From a virus, in the IMG/VR virus record IMGVR_UViG_3300049255_000612, positions 1 to 64,000 of that record: DNA of 64,000 nt; one strand, 5' to 3'. Positions 27,023-35,660 of this stretch are shown one piece after another (within the stretch, counting starts at the first letter, position 1; each line of letters starts with the position of its first letter). Under the pieces are notes generated by a model, which did not search any database, was not told the DNA's origin, and was given only the letters and a program-made list of their open reading frames with translations. The translations under genes were made by a program, and so were the position numbers.

Positions 27023-28479
27023 CGCATCACTCCCAAAATCGTTACTGCCCAATTGCAGAGTGACCACGTACCGCCGCCCGGCCAATCGTTCGTGAACCAC
27101 AAGGTAAAACTATGCGTACCTGCGCTTGCCGTGACCACGTCCGAGGCCACATGTGATGAAGTCAGGCCCGCGTATGCGGTATCGGCTGAATCCAAGACGG
27201 TTGCGCCGTCCATCCGAATCTGTACACGCGTATTGCCGCCCCCGGTAGGCGCGCTGGTCTGCCACGTCACCAATAGCGATACCTTCGTGGCGACTGGATA
27301 GGTCACAGTCAGCGATCCGGCGGCAATCTGACTCCAGAAGTAGCTTCCTGATCCGCTGAATGTGCCACCGCCGTATCCGCTAACCGAAGCCGGTACCGTT
27401 ACCGAATTCCCGGCGATTTGCAGCGTGCCTATTGCGGCTTGGGCGATGACGCCGCTTTGCGCCGTGATCGTCCCGGTAGCCATGCTTGACGCGGTGATCG
27501 AATTCTTGACGACAAGATCACCACGAATGGAGACTAGCCCGGTTGCCGAATCAATGGCGAACGGCACAATGTCGGGTCTTCCCGGCGAGCCGACAGCGAA
27601 GGTATCGGCCAGAACGAGGAAAGAGGAAGACGTGACGCCAGTAACGCCAACTGCGCTATTCAGCGAAACACCAGCAACATAAGCTTTTCCCGGTGTCGAT
27701 AGGTTCATCGACACACTCCATTTTGCATTGAGGCCGGTCACTGCATCAGTCGCGGTGCTAAGGTTTTGCTGCAACGTCGCCGAACTGATCGGCAAATTAG
27801 TCACAGGATCGGTGATCGCTGTCTGCACCTGCTGCCACTTCGTCGCCGTTGCACCTGTCGCATTGACGGCGGCAAGCTGGTTATCCTGAATCAGCGCAGT
27901 ATTCCCGCCGATGCTGGCCCATATCGTGTTGATTGCCGATGCAAGCGAGTTGTCTTTGTTCACCCGGTAGGATTGCTCCAGCGTGTAGGCAGAAACGCTC
28001 GACCCAATAGTGGCGTAGATGCCATTGTTGGCGAGAACGGCGACATCGTTGCTTCCTGCGGTGACGGTCGTGGCATCCTGAATCGCTGACCCGGTCGCTT
28101 GCGCTGCCTGCGCAAGATCATAGGCAAAGCTGCCTTGCACCGTTTCGGGCGAGGCGATCAATTGCACCTGTTTGAACATGTCTTGCCATGCCGGTGACTG
28201 CACGATGCTTGATTGCAGTGCATTCGCCAGTGCGTTCATGGCGGGGGCATTGCCAGTTGCCAGACCGTTCGCAATCGATGGCGCAAGCGCGGCGGTGATT
28301 TGATTCGCCACCCCTGTATCCTGCTTGATCTTCGACATCGTCAGGAATGCGTTGTCGCCATTACCTACATCTCCGTTGCGTACAGCAATGCCGTCACTGA
28401 TAGCGCGCAGAACTTGGCGCGTGTTGGCGTCGGTGATCGCGTTGAGCGCTGATTGCGGTATTGCGGGTACGTTTGCCAT
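27019..28479 (-). CDS. Tail protein with host-specificity J-type C-terminal module (DUF1983-like)
   Basis: 486 aa. The N-terminal half is helical. From about residue 235 the sequence GKAYVAGVSLNSAVGVTG... and FLVLADTFAVG, FAIDSATGLVSIRGDLVVKNSITASSMATGTITA matches the central/C-terminal segment of lambda gpJ-type tail-tip proteins. A glycine-rich beta domain (YGGGTFSGSGSYFW) and a carbohydrate-binding-like C-terminal part follow. In this context it is probably a receptor-recognition or tail-tip component. It overlaps the adjacent gene on either side, with ATGA downstream. Confidence 0.75.
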   Translation of the reverse strand: MANVPAIPQSALNAITDANTRQVLRAISDGIAVRNGDVGNGDNAFLTMSKIKQDTGVANQITAALAPSIANGLATGNAPAMNALANALQSSIVQSPAWQDMFKQVQLIASPETVQGSFAYDLAQAAQATGSAIQDATTVTAGSNDVAVLANNGIYATIGSSVSAYTLEQSYRVNKDNSLASAINTIWASIGGNTALIQDNQLAAVNATGATATKWQQVQTAITDPVTNLPISSATLQQNLSTATDAVTGLNAKWSVSMNLSTPGKAYVAGVSLNSAVGVTGVTSSSFLVLADTFAVGSPGRPDIVPFAIDSATGLVSIRGDLVVKNSITASSMATGTITAQSGVIAQAAIGTLQIAGNSVTVPASVSGYGGGTFSGSGSYFWSQIAAGSLTVTYPVATKVSLLVTWQTSAPTGGGNTRVQIRMDGATVLDSADTAYAGLTSSHVASDVVTASAGTHSFTLWFTNDWPGGGTWSLCNWAVTILGVMR

Positions 28480-30323
28480 TACACTTCCTTGAGTCCTTGA
28501 CCCGATTGTGCCAGTTTCAGACGCTTGAAAATCCCACTGCCGATAATCTCAATCTGCCAACGGTCACAAATCGGCAAGCCTGGAAAGGTTTGATATGGCC
28601 CCGCCGGTAGACGGAACACGGTTTGCCCGGTTGGTATTTGCACCGAATAGCCGAGTACGCCATATTGGTAAAAATTGATCGTGAAGTTACCGACACATTC
28701 CGCCTGCGCAATTGCAAAGATCGTCGGATCAGCGAAAATGTGGTTATCGCTTTTCCAGCGCAGCGTCGCATAGTTCCCGCCTGCGAACTGGTTCAACGAC
28801 GTGCCGTTGACGGTGTACATCTGGTCAGTCGTGACCAGCACCGACGCCGTTTGCGCTACCAGATTCGGCAAATCCGTCATGGCTCCGTCTGCTTCGTCAA
28901 GATCGATCATGAAGGCCGTGAACGCATTGCTCTTGGAGAAAAATAGGATGCGGCCATCGTAGTAGGCCATCTGCATATCCGACAGCGTGTTATTGCAGCG
29001 CGCGCGCCATGTCGCACGCGTAAAAAAACGTTCGGACAAGCGCATGTCGGCTTGACCACCGTTGATCACGACAATGCCCTCATGCGAGGCGTAGAACACC
29101 ATGCCCTTAACGTTCAGGATTGCCCACTTCGACACACCCGCTTGCGGAATGTCGAGTATGGTTTGCGACATGGCGTCCGGGCTGATACCTGATACGAGAA
29201 CGGGATTGCTCAATGTCGTCACCAACGCGCCGGTACCACAAGCAACAGCACCGACAACCGCATATTTGAAGACAATCACATAACTAGGAGGCCATGACCA
29301 AGGCCGGTAAGCGTCGGAAAACCACATCTCATTGCCTTTCCAAGCCGCCAAAATGCCATTGCCCAGGTAAATCAACCCTTGCAGAGCGGGCGGCGGCGGA
29401 TAGGCATCGAAATACTGTAGCGGCGTGCTAAGTGAAGCAGAGGTGGATGTGTCATTAACGGCGACAGGCCCAGTCGATCCGAAAGCGGACAGTGCATAGT
29501 AATAGTCTGACGACGCGCTACCGTTGGACGTATGGTAAATGCGCGCCTCGTTGATCGGCACATAGCTACCGTAGCCGTCAAAATTTACTTGCACGGTCAC
29601 CGTGCTGTACGAAGTCTGATTGTTGTAAGAGATCGTCTGCACATTGACGACCGTGGCATCGCTTGGCGGGCCTTCCTCGTTGTAAATATTGGCGTAGGTG
29701 TAGGTATATGCCCGTGTCTCTGTGAAAACCTGCACTTGCGCCGCGACAGCAGCATCGCGCGCAGCTTGTGCCGCCGCAAGATCGGATGCCGACTGATCCT
29801 GCACGGCTTGCAAGCGGGCTGCATAGGTTGCCGCCGGTTGCATTGGTACAGCAGCAGCAGCGGCTTGCGCCGCTTGCAAATCTGCCGCGCTTGGCGGTGT
29901 GCCTTTCGGCATCGTCGGCAATACCACGTTGACCACTGGCGCCACTGTTGGCCTGGGAACTCCAACGGTATAGACAGAGGTTGGCGCAGCAGCGTTTGCC
30001 GTCGCAAGCGAGCGCGGTGTGACTTGAAAGCCGCCTATCAGGGAAGTAAAGTACAGTCGATCATTCGCGACGCCGGAACCAAGCGGACTGATCACCGCAT
30101 CCGTATCGATCGGCCAAGCGTAAAACCGCAAGCCGTCCTCGCTCCAAATCGAACGCACGGCAAATGGCAATGTCTTCAGATTGAAGTCACTATTGAGCGA
30201 TACCAATTGACTGGCATAAGAAAAATCAATGTTCTCTGCCGCTGTCGCCCCGGTAGGCGGTAATGCCGTATCCGGATAACGGGGAAATAGCCCACCGAAG
30301 TTATCGATCTTGACTGGTTGCAT
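28479..30323 (-). CDS. Phage tail structural protein
   Basis: 614 aa, beginning MQPVKIDNFGGLFPRYPDTALP, a start characteristic of tail proteins of Bcep22-type podophages (from memory). The body is beta-rich with Tyr/Gly/Ser repeats. An Ala-rich helical insertion, near residues 150-190 (AAQAAAAAVP, AAQAARDAAVAAQVQV), could be a coiled coil. It sits between Rz/Rz1 and the J-type protein. Probably a tail tube or tail-tip component; the exact part is not determined. Confidence 0.68.
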   Translation of the reverse strand: MQPVKIDNFGGLFPRYPDTALPPTGATAAENIDFSYASQLVSLNSDFNLKTLPFAVRSIWSEDGLRFYAWPIDTDAVISPLGSGVANDRLYFTSLIGGFQVTPRSLATANAAAPTSVYTVGVPRPTVAPVVNVVLPTMPKGTPPSAADLQAAQAAAAAVPMQPAATYAARLQAVQDQSASDLAAAQAARDAAVAAQVQVFTETRAYTYTYANIYNEEGPPSDATVVNVQTISYNNQTSYSTVTVQVNFDGYGSYVPINEARIYHTSNGSASSDYYYALSAFGSTGPVAVNDTSTSASLSTPLQYFDAYPPPPALQGLIYLGNGILAAWKGNEMWFSDAYRPWSWPPSYVIVFKYAVVGAVACGTGALVTTLSNPVLVSGISPDAMSQTILDIPQAGVSKWAILNVKGMVFYASHEGIVVINGGQADMRLSERFFTRATWRARCNNTLSDMQMAYYDGRILFFSKSNAFTAFMIDLDEADGAMTDLPNLVAQTASVLVTTDQMYTVNGTSLNQFAGGNYATLRWKSDNHIFADPTIFAIAQAECVGNFTINFYQYGVLGYSVQIPTGQTVFRLPAGPYQTFPGLPICDRWQIEIIGSGIFKRLKLAQSGQGLKEV

Positions 30324-30326
30324 GCG

Positions 30327-30863
30327 CTACTTATCGGTTGGGGTGTTGTATTGCTCGCGCAAGGCGCTATAGGCGTCTTGTAGCGCCTTCAATTGTTCGG
30401 CGTTGGGTTCGCAGACTTCGCGGTAGTTGCGGGCTGCGAGTTCAAGCTGTTCGCCACAGGAAGAATCAGCATACGTGGCGGTGCTGCCAGTGCCGAATCC
30501 AATGGCGGAAGACGTGGACAAGTTACTGCCGGTACTGGCGTAGAGCATGCCGACAGCAGCGCCAGGGACAGTACAGGTGCCAGCTTTCGCCAGCTTCGCT
30601 TTAAGCATTGCAATTTCATTTTCGGTATTCGCTTTCTGTGCATTGAGTTGATTGGTCAGGTTTGCACCCATCGTAGCCAGTGTTTCAGTTGCGACTTGCT
30701 CCTTATTTCGTGCCGTTTCTGTGTCGGACACGGTCACTTTCGCAACTGTGACTTGCTGCGCTTGCTTTTCGTATCGGTAACCCCAATACGCGCCCGCACT
30801 CACGCTGACGATGATGGTCAACACGAATGCGAGCCAGATACGTGGATTGAATAAATTCAGCAT
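30327..30863 (-). CDS. Inner-membrane spanin (Rz-like, i-spanin)
   Basis: 178 aa from the ATG at 30863; the reading frame extends further upstream but the internal Met directly before the membrane helix fits the family. A single N-terminal transmembrane segment (IWLAFVLTIIVSVSAGAYWGY) is followed by a periplasmic coiled-coil domain and a C-terminus that binds the outer-membrane partner. With Rz1 it fuses inner and outer membranes at the last step of lysis. The Rz1 gene is wholly nested in another frame, a classical arrangement. Cys residues in the periplasmic part could form disulfides. Confidence 0.85.
   Translation of the reverse strand: MLNLFNPRIWLAFVLTIIVSVSAGAYWGYRYEKQAQQVTVAKVTVSDTETARNKEQVATETLATMGANLTNQLNAQKANTENEIAMLKAKLAKAGTCTVPGAAVGMLYASTGSNLSTSSAIGFGTGSTATYADSSCGEQLELAARNYREVCEPNAEQLKALQDAYSALREQYNTPTDK
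30389..30619 (-). CDS. Outer-membrane spanin lipoprotein (Rz1-like, o-spanin), nested in Rz
   Basis: 76 aa from the ATG at 30619. A basic N-terminus and hydrophobic signal end in the lipobox LLSAC, with the lipidated Cys at residue 25. The mature part is proline-rich (TPVPAVTCPRLPPLD), as expected for Rz1. It lies entirely inside the i-spanin gene in a different frame on the same strand. Together with the upstream holin and SAR endolysin this completes the lysis cassette. Confidence 0.82.
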   Translation of the reverse strand: MKLQCLKRSWRKLAPVLSLALLSACSTPVPAVTCPRLPPLDSALAAPPRMLILPVANSLNSQPATTAKSANPTPNN

Positions 30864-30871
30864 GTTTTTCC

Positions 30872-31423
30872 TTAATCGCCGTGGTGAATAATTTCGATCT
30901 TTGAGAAGCGCACGCCGTTCATGGCATAGCGTTGCGCGATCCACACTGGTTCTGGCAAGTCATGCACACCTTCATTTTTTCCGGTGTGATGTTCCTTGCA
31001 GAGCGCACGGCCATTGACACGCATATCGTCAACAAACAGATAGGGATCGGCTGGCCGGTACCATTTGGTTGCGGGTACCTGCTCGCCGCTATCTGGATCA
31101 GACCATGCTGGAACATCCTGCCAAGTCGCCCCAACTGAAAAGGTTTCCCAGTCGAAGTCAGGAAAATCCTTTCTGATCAGTGCGTCGGGTGAAAAATCGA
31201 CTTCTTCCGCAAAGCTGCGTTCAATCGGGAAGTGATGCGCTTCAATCGGATGTCCGGTCTGTGCTGCGGTACGCTGGCAAATCCAGCAGCGGCCATCGAC
31301 GCGTTCCAACAATTGCAGGCGGGATTTTTTGAATAGGTTGGTCGTCACGCGCGGCGCATGGCCTGGAATGAACACGTCTACCTTGAACGTGTCGACTTCT
31401 TCATGTACGGTTTCTACGGTCAT
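30872..31423 (-). CDS. HNH-endonuclease-like protein in the lysis cassette
   Basis: 183 aa from the ATG at 31423, which overlaps the endolysin stop (ATGA). The core reads CWICQRTAAQTGHPIEAHHFPIE, then ALCKEHHTGKNEGVHDLPEP: two Cys pairs and an Ala-His-His plus Glu-His-His, matching the zinc-stabilised HNH layout. The intervening segment is an acidic, aromatic-rich insertion (DFDWETF, ATWQDVPAW). HNH proteins in phages may help DNA packaging or defend against competitors. Its place between endolysin and spanins is unusual. Confidence 0.68.
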   Translation of the reverse strand: MTVETVHEEVDTFKVDVFIPGHAPRVTTNLFKKSRLQLLERVDGRCWICQRTAAQTGHPIEAHHFPIERSFAEEVDFSPDALIRKDFPDFDWETFSVGATWQDVPAWSDPDSGEQVPATKWYRPADPYLFVDDMRVNGRALCKEHHTGKNEGVHDLPEPVWIAQRYAMNGVRFSKIEIIHHGD

Positions 31424-31899
31424 TTCGTTACCTCTGTTGTTACGGGGCGCACACACCAGTCGCGCTCGAACCGGCGGCGGGCAAGCAAACCTGCTACCGG
31501 CTTGCCGTCCACGTTGTCCCAGGCGAGCAAGCCATTGCATGCGCCGACGTAATCGCCTGCATTGAGTTTCTTCAGCAAGGAAGATTTACAAAACGCTTCG
31601 CTGCCGACGTTGTAAGCAAACAGCGTGAAAGCGTCGTATTGGTTTTCATTGAGCGGGACGGTCGTGCATTGCAAGACTTCCTCACCCTTCGATTTGAGTT
31701 GTGTCGTCAGCAGCGCTTTGCACTCTGCCGGGGTGTAAGTCTTGCCCGGTACGACATCTTTCCCGGCATAGCCTTCACAAACCGTCCACACATCGCCGAC
31801 ATCGCGATAGGGAACGTAGCGCGTACCTTCCCATCGCGATGTCGCGGCGATCAGAGCCGCGCTGACGACGCCAATCAGCCACTTGTTTTTAAAGTTCAT
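31420..31899 (-). CDS. SAR endolysin, GH24 lysozyme
   Basis: 159 aa. It cleaves the MurNAc-GlcNAc bond of peptidoglycan. The T4-lysozyme triad is canonical: Glu24, eight residues, Asp33, five residues, Thr39. Before it lies a weakly hydrophobic, Ala/Gly/Ser-containing N-terminal segment (WLIGVVSAALIAATS), typical of a signal-anchor-release domain that is exported by Sec and released when the membrane is depolarised. Cysteines at 41, 60 and 78 could control activation by disulfide exchange. The gene overlaps the holin gene by 11 bases. Confidence 0.9.
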   Translation of the reverse strand: MNFKNKWLIGVVSAALIAATSRWEGTRYVPYRDVGDVWTVCEGYAGKDVVPGKTYTPAECKALLTTQLKSKGEEVLQCTTVPLNENQYDAFTLFAYNVGSEAFCKSSLLKKLNAGDYVGACNGLLAWDNVDGKPVAGLLARRRFERDWCVRPVTTEVTK

Positions 31900-32131
31900 A
31901 GTCGTCGTCTTCCCTGTCTTCCCTGTCTTCCCTGTCTTCCTTGTTGATCTTGTAGCCCTTGTATTCGCGATACCAGTGCCAGCACTTGTACGAAATCAAG
32001 ACCGTCAGGTAGATCAGCGTCGCCAGTTGCACCAATGCGGGAACCTCGATACCGGCGATGGTTGCGCCGGATACTGCGACAGGCGGGGTCGCTTTCAGCG
32101 CCATATCTGAAACCGTTTCTTTTACATCCAT
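31889..32131 (-). CDS. Holin (or pinholin)
   Basis: 80 aa; the third-codon ATG was preferred over the first ATG because AAAGA lies five bases before it. A semi-hydrophobic N-terminal segment (ATPPVAVSGATIAGIEV) precedes one clear transmembrane helix (ALVQLATLIYLTVLISYKCWHWY). The C-terminal tail is highly charged and repetitive (EDREDREDRED, then DDDYEL). Followed by a SAR endolysin, it would trigger membrane depolarisation. The tail repeat is encoded by four 9-bp units. Confidence 0.8.
   Translation of the reverse strand: MDVKETVSDMALKATPPVAVSGATIAGIEVPALVQLATLIYLTVLISYKCWHWYREYKGYKINKEDREDREDREDDDYEL
31907..31942 (-). repeat. Four tandem 9-bp units at the holin/endolysin junction
   Basis: The plus strand reads GTCTTCCCT three times and then GTCTTCCTT. 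On the coding strand each unit is AGGGAAGAC (first slightly changed), encoding Arg-Glu-Asp in the holin tail. AGGGAAG also resembles a Shine-Dalgarno sequence, and the last unit ends eight bases before the endolysin ATG. Gain or loss of units would keep the holin frame. Confidence 0.9.
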
Positions 32132-32165
32132 AGTCATCTTTAGCTAGTTGAAAAAATTGAAGACG

Positions 32166-32189
32166 AAAAAAAACCGCCCGAAGGCGGTT
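32166..32189 (-). terminator. Rho-independent terminator before the lysis cassette
   Basis: On the minus strand AACCGCC, a short TTCGG-type loop and GGCGGTT form a stem that runs into eight T. It lies between the 109-aa gene and the holin, so unmodified transcription from the head/tail genes would stop here. The sequence that follows (CGTCTTCAATTTTTTCAA) resembles that after the terminator at 16387-16417. Confidence 0.85.
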
Positions 32190-32207
32190 ATGTGAAGTTG
32201 ATGCTGA

Positions 32208-32537
32208 TCAGGGATTGCGAATGTAGCCTTCAAGTACCGGCGAATTCTTGCAGTGATCCGTTTGTATCCAATCCAGCAATCGACATAGCAGGCATCCCCA
32301 CTGTCGGCCTTCCTGCATCGCGCGGTAAGCACGCGTACTGATGTAATCGCCAATCTGCCCGTTGGTGACGATGTTGCCCAACAGGTCGTAACCGCAAGCT
32401 AGGTCAAACGCCTTTTGCGGAGCGAATATCAAGGCCCACAAAGCACGCGGAATTGCCAGGATCACCGTCAACTGGCAGAGGATCAGAATCAGTAAAATGC
32501 CGAAGCGTTTCAAAATCGAATTTGCTACTTGTTTCAT
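32208..32537 (-). CDS. Membrane-associated phage protein of unknown function
   Basis: 109 aa from the ATG at 32537, which overlaps the preceding stop (ATGA). One hydrophobic segment (FGILLILILCQLTVILAIPRALWALIF) is followed by a small soluble part with Cys-rich sequence (WGCLLCRLLDWIQTDHCKN). Its place immediately before the lysis cassette, separated from the holin by a terminator, allows an antiholin role or a virion role; neither is shown by a motif. Confidence 0.68.
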   Translation of the reverse strand: MKQVANSILKRFGILLILILCQLTVILAIPRALWALIFAPQKAFDLACGYDLLGNIVTNGQIGDYISTRAYRAMQEGRQWGCLLCRLLDWIQTDHCKNSPVLEGYIRNP

Positions 32538-33043
32538 GAGATTGTCCATCCTTGCGTAATGTCGAAAGCACCGATTGTTTGCGGCGTCAACGCGTCTATC
32601 TCATCGAGAATTTTCCATTTCGCGCGATAGGTCGCGCTGATGAAATTACCGACCGCCAAGCCAAGCGCCTGCATTTGCGCTGGCGTCATTGCATGCGTAA
32701 CATCTTGCGCATCGCGGAAGCTTTGCACAGGACTTGTCACGCCTTGCCCCGCCAGGATCAATGCTTCCGTAGCTAATCCGTTGATATTGATACGGTCGCT
32801 GTATCCAGGTGGGTCTCTTGTCTGGATCGTTCCTACCACGGCGGTAATGGCAGGAGAGATGACCGTCACACCATCGTCTGCCAGTGTTGCCGGAATCTCC
32901 GGTGAGAACGTGTAGGGAAAACCGGCATATTGCATGATCAGTCTTTGCGCTTCCAGCGCATCGCGCAATGCCTGCTGCTGCTGTGTAAAGGTCGTCACAG
33001 ATTGCGCTTGATCTGCGGGAGACAGGAAAATGATATTGTCCAA
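32534..33043 (-). CDS. Tail-fibre-associated protein, DUF4376-like
   Basis: 169 aa. The C-terminal half (RDAQDVTHAMTPAQMQALGLAVGNFISATYRAKWKILDEIDAL) fits the small domain found in many tail-fibre assembly proteins, where it follows a variable N-terminal part. The N-terminal half is Gln-rich. It lies directly downstream of the long fibre gene, as a fibre chaperone would. Coupled to the next gene by ATGA. Confidence 0.65.
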   Translation of the reverse strand: MDNIIFLSPADQAQSVTTFTQQQQALRDALEAQRLIMQYAGFPYTFSPEIPATLADDGVTVISPAITAVVGTIQTRDPPGYSDRININGLATEALILAGQGVTSPVQSFRDAQDVTHAMTPAQMQALGLAVGNFISATYRAKWKILDEIDALTPQTIGAFDITQGWTIS

Positions 33044-33044
33044 G

Positions 33045-35660
33045 TTATCGTGCCCTCAAATAGTTACTTGCCGGGCCAGCCGGAACGAACACCGAAGGAA
33101 TTGGTGCGGCTGGATTGACTGTCGTGAGTGAATTTGTCGTTGTGTACACGTTGGGTAGCCCCGCTGGTGTAGCGTCGCCCGACACTTGCAGGTAATCAGG
33201 CGCGATGGAAAACGAAGCAAGACTATTCGGTGTCAGCATCAACGAATTGCGCGCCGTGTTCGAGATGGCTGCGGTATCGCCAAGTAGAAATGAACCGTTA
33301 TATCCAAATACACGACGCAAATTGTTTGTTACCGTCGCAGTCAGACTGATATTCGTGACTGGAAAGGCATTCACAACCAGAGTCGGGCCATCGGTTGTAC
33401 TCATCTTCCAAACATTCAATACGGTCGATGCTGTACTGTTGCTGATATACGCGTACACCAAGTAGGACACGCCCATCGATACCACTTCCCACATTGCGTA
33501 GCCTGATGGAGTACCCTGCATGCCGCTTGTTCCGCTGGAAATCAGCGGTATGGCTGTTCCGCCGAAATAGACATAGAGAGAGTTGGCGATGTTGTTATTC
33601 GCTACCGTCTGTATGACGTAGACGATTCCCCCAGAACTCAGGACATCCAGTCCCGACACCGAAGCAGTCTGGTTCGCCGTTCCGGTCGCATACGTCGCGA
33701 TGTTCGTCAGAGAATTGGTTGCGATACTGGGAATCGTACCAATCGCAACTTGAGGTTGCGCGCTAGTGGTGGAACCGCTGATGACCCAAGCAGGACTCGC
33801 CAGCACGTAAGCATTTAATAGTCCACTCCATTTTGGCGTACAAACATTGCCGCTTGGTTGCCCCGGTAACGTGTAACCCTGCACTGTGGTGCTGCTGGTG
33901 GATATACCGCTGGTCGTTCCATATGCGCTACCAATGATGCCGTTGGTGATCGATCCACCGTTGTACGAAAATACAGGTAAATTCGACACCTGCTGCAAAT
34001 AGTTGCCGGAAGAGTTCTGCATCGCCACCCAATACAATCCTGCACCCGCTGCGATCAACATCGGAGACGACAAGATATATTGCGTAGCGGTTTGTGCCGC
34101 AATGCCGATGTATTGCGACACAGGTACAGCAGGACAAGATAGCGTCGTCAGCGCGGCATTGAGCTTGAACAGGAAAAACGTGTAGTCGTAAATCGACGCG
34201 CCGCTATAGGTCAACACTCCCGCACCCGCATAGTAGGCTCCGTTCCAGTTGGCGACACCAGACCATGACATCCATTGCGCTGAAGTGTTCCCAATTTGCG
34301 ATACGGGGAACCATAAATTGATGGCAATACCCGTACTGCAAGTCGCCCCGGTAGCTACCGCCACCATCGCATTGGTTCGCTGATAGCCGTAATTCGGATC
34401 ACTCGCGCCTGAATAGGCCACCACCAACGTATTGTTAAGCCACATCGCTTTCGCGCCCTGGTAGTAAGACGTATCACCTGCGCCACCCATCAAGGCCATT
34501 TGGTTGTAGCTGATGATCGTCGGACTGATGGTATTGTATGAAGCACCGGAAAAAAAATAGACACCCGATTGCGCTATCGCATAAACCGGCCCGACCCATG
34601 TACCCGTATCAACGAAATTGATGTTGGCGTTCGATGCTCCCGCCGCCAAGTATCCCGTGTTATAAGTCGTCCAAGTCGCGGTAGCCAGTGTCGTCGTGCT
34701 GCTGACGGCGACATAGGTATAGTTCGATGTCGTCACCGCAATGTAGTAAAGACCTGTACGCGCAGAATAATAAATATTCGCAAGCCCGGAAACAGTCTGG
34801 CCGGATATGGCAATTGCCGTCGTCACGACGCTAAACGATGCACCGTTATTGGTACTCTTGAGCAGAATATTGTTGGCGCAAACAACGAGAATTTCCGTGT
34901 TTGCTCCCGCTCCACCGCCCTGGACGATATTGAATGCCGGGGTACCAGCCGAAGTATTCTCCAATACGACTGTCCACGCCGATAGATTTGTCGATGAAGA
35001 AATGCGATAACCGCTGCCAGTGGTGCTTCCCCCAATCGCGTACCAAATACCATTGATTTGTGTCAGCCGGATGTACCCATTTGGCATACTCAATGCCGGG
35101 AGACTGTAGAACGTGGGATTTGCCAGGGTCGCTAGATTCGTCGTCGAGAAAATCGAACCATTGGCTTCAAGGAAATACCAAGTACCATTCAACGAATTGT
35201 AGAACACATCGACTATCAGCATGCCCGCCAGCGGTGTAACCGGTACAAAGGGCGTGTAGTTCTGCAAATCGCTTGAACTGATCCAGCCTATCGTATTGGA
35301 CGTGTCATTCGGACTAAATAAGTAATAGGTATTGCCGACATAGAATCCCTTGGTCGATAGCTGCCCAGCAGAAGATATCAAGCCTGCGAAGAAACCTGAC
35401 GCTGGCACGTTAGCCGCCATCTGGAAACCGGCAAGACTGACCTGCGTGGTCGGCAACATGACATCGTTGGTCGCACCCAAAGCAGCAGGTAGCAAAGGGT
35501 CACAACTGGATTGCGGAATCAACGAGGGATTCGTCGTGTTCACATACAATTCATTGGCCGAAGTCACGTATTGATTGGTTCCGGCGCTAGCAAGCGCTGG
35601 CATCGGTACGGACATGCCCGGTGGAATACCGGAACTCCCGAAAAATTTATTGATATTCAT
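33045..35660 (-). CDS. Large tail-fibre protein
   Basis: 871 aa from the ATG at 35660, overlapping the upstream stop (ATGA). The N-terminus MNINKFFGSSGIPPGMSVP is likely the virion-attachment part. The remainder is Ser/Thr/Tyr/Gly-rich beta sequence with repeated modules like NGTWYFLEANGSIFSTTN, NGIWYAIGGS and a BNR/Asp-box-like STNNGASFS, suggesting a beta-propeller that could bind surface polysaccharide. No catalytic residues of a depolymerase were identified. Codon use and composition fit the flanking tail genes. Confidence 0.75.
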   Translation of the reverse strand: MNINKFFGSSGIPPGMSVPMPALASAGTNQYVTSANELYVNTTNPSLIPQSSCDPLLPAALGATNDVMLPTTQVSLAGFQMAANVPASGFFAGLISSAGQLSTKGFYVGNTYYLFSPNDTSNTIGWISSSDLQNYTPFVPVTPLAGMLIVDVFYNSLNGTWYFLEANGSIFSTTNLATLANPTFYSLPALSMPNGYIRLTQINGIWYAIGGSTTGSGYRISSSTNLSAWTVVLENTSAGTPAFNIVQGGGAGANTEILVVCANNILLKSTNNGASFSVVTTAIAISGQTVSGLANIYYSARTGLYYIAVTTSNYTYVAVSSTTTLATATWTTYNTGYLAAGASNANINFVDTGTWVGPVYAIAQSGVYFFSGASYNTISPTIISYNQMALMGGAGDTSYYQGAKAMWLNNTLVVAYSGASDPNYGYQRTNAMVAVATGATCSTGIAINLWFPVSQIGNTSAQWMSWSGVANWNGAYYAGAGVLTYSGASIYDYTFFLFKLNAALTTLSCPAVPVSQYIGIAAQTATQYILSSPMLIAAGAGLYWVAMQNSSGNYLQQVSNLPVFSYNGGSITNGIIGSAYGTTSGISTSSTTVQGYTLPGQPSGNVCTPKWSGLLNAYVLASPAWVISGSTTSAQPQVAIGTIPSIATNSLTNIATYATGTANQTASVSGLDVLSSGGIVYVIQTVANNNIANSLYVYFGGTAIPLISSGTSGMQGTPSGYAMWEVVSMGVSYLVYAYISNSTASTVLNVWKMSTTDGPTLVVNAFPVTNISLTATVTNNLRRVFGYNGSFLLGDTAAISNTARNSLMLTPNSLASFSIAPDYLQVSGDATPAGLPNVYTTTNSLTTVNPAAPIPSVFVPAGPASNYLRAR

